Assembly: GCF_014905175.1 (NCBI RefSeq)
Contig: NC_057790.1
Span: 1,922,001-1,986,000 of the forward strand
Direction: 5' to 3'
From: Aphidius gifuensis
Taxonomy: Eukaryota > Arthropoda > Insecta > Hymenoptera > Braconidae
Length of the DNA stretch: 64,000 nucleotides
Numbering within the stretch: position 1 is the first letter of the stretch; each line of letters begins with the position of its first letter. The position numbers and the translations under genes are program-made. The notes under the pieces are model-generated. The model was not told the DNA's origin. It searched no databases and saw only the letters and a program-made list of their open reading frames with translations. Of this stretch, positions 63,444 to 64,000 are shown one piece after another.

Positions 63444-64000
63444 AATGAATCGAACTGTTCCATCAAGTGCTCAACCCCTCAATGAGTAGCTCAATATGCT
63501 TGCTGACATTAAGTGAAACTACTACTAGTGAATAGTGGACCTGTGGGAACTTTTAAAAAATTTTTTTGCCATTAAATATTTTCAGCAATTTATTTATTCA
63601 TTCATTAATCTGTCAACTTAGTTTTTTTTTCACACACACCCACATTTATAAACATCAATAAATTAAATATTTTATAATTTTTAATTTCACAATTATATTG
63701 CTCTATTTTTTTTTCCTTATTTTAATGTTATGTAAATATTCAGTTGAAATTAATTTATATATGAATCATCAAAATATAATGACCAATATATTTTTTTATT
63801 ATTACTTGACATTAATGAGAGATTTATTCAAGCATTGAGCTTTAATGATCTCACAGTATGGATCTAGACTTTATTTGCGGGCTACATAGTACTAAAATGT
63901 TGCAAAAAATACACATACACATTCAATGACAACAAAGACAAATGACAAAAAAAAAAGAAAAAAAAATGACAATAATCAAAAAAATCATATAAAGAAAATA

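Larger units (their letters stand above)
58246..64000. other. Noncoding right end with conserved-looking islands
   Basis: The first 450 bases hold the promoter of yellow copy 2. The rest has no supported exon. Less AT-rich islands lie at about 59930-60000, 60500-60700, 60870-61260, 61590-61860, 62080-62160, 62770-62880 and 63200-63560. They contain small hairpins and possible binding sites and may be intronic or distal enhancers of a gene to the right. Confidence 0.45.

Noticed and set aside
1..64000. CRISPR arrays, insertion sequences, operons, integrated viral genes
   Set aside because: No regularly spaced repeats, transposase, reverse transcriptase or viral structural frames were seen; splice structure shows eukaryotic DNA.

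Overview
The window is a very AT-rich stretch of nuclear DNA from an animal, almost certainly an insect. Genes are split by short GT-AG introns (some only about 50-130 bases), and intergenic DNA is full of A/T homopolymers. The gene set contains insect-type families: a gustatory receptor, yellow/royal-jelly proteins, a chymotrypsin-fold protease homologue and a Venus kinase receptor (a family known from many arthropods but missing from Drosophila). I favour a hymenopteran, perhaps a parasitoid wasp, but that is inference from composition and gene content. No bacterial, viral, CRISPR or complete rRNA/tRNA features were seen.

Layout. 0-8 kb is a compact run of plus-strand genes: the 3' part of a Ser/Asn-rich protein, inositol-tetrakisphosphate 1-kinase (ITPK1), the peroxisomal RING protein PEX2, and G-patch protein GPATCH4. 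A four-exon beta-1,3-galactosyltransferase lies on the minus strand at 8.7-10.4 kb, with a degenerate tRNA-like (SINE) sequence in its first intron. AP-3 complex sigma (12.5-13.8 kb) and a gustatory receptor (14.7-16.1 kb) follow on the plus strand. After about 10 kb without coding sequence comes the largest gene, a five-exon Venus kinase receptor (26.4-30.8 kb).

30.8-64 kb is gene-poor. It holds a possible isolated first coding exon (minus, about 33.0 kb), a lipocalin-like secreted protein (40.6-41.4 kb), a serine protease homologue that has lost its catalytic His and Ser (43.5-44.5 kb, minus), a small putative secreted protein (52.0-52.6 kb, minus) and two tandem yellow/MRJP genes (54.4-58.2 kb, minus). 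Between them, higher-complexity islands of 100-250 bp stand out from the AT background. They look like conserved regulatory elements or untranslated exons, and some contain hairpins, foldbacks or recognisable factor-binding sites.

Functionally this is a mixture of housekeeping genes (inositol phosphate metabolism, peroxisome import, nucleolar function, Golgi glycosylation, vesicle sorting) and sensory or extracellular genes. There is no operon-like organisation. The most notable items are the Venus kinase receptor, whose ectodomain carries an extra N-terminal module of about 350 residues that I think resembles a second periplasmic-binding-protein fold, and the yellow pair, whose exon 3 and flanking intron look recently homogenised. 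All exon joins were made by hand from splice sites and reading phase, without transcript evidence.
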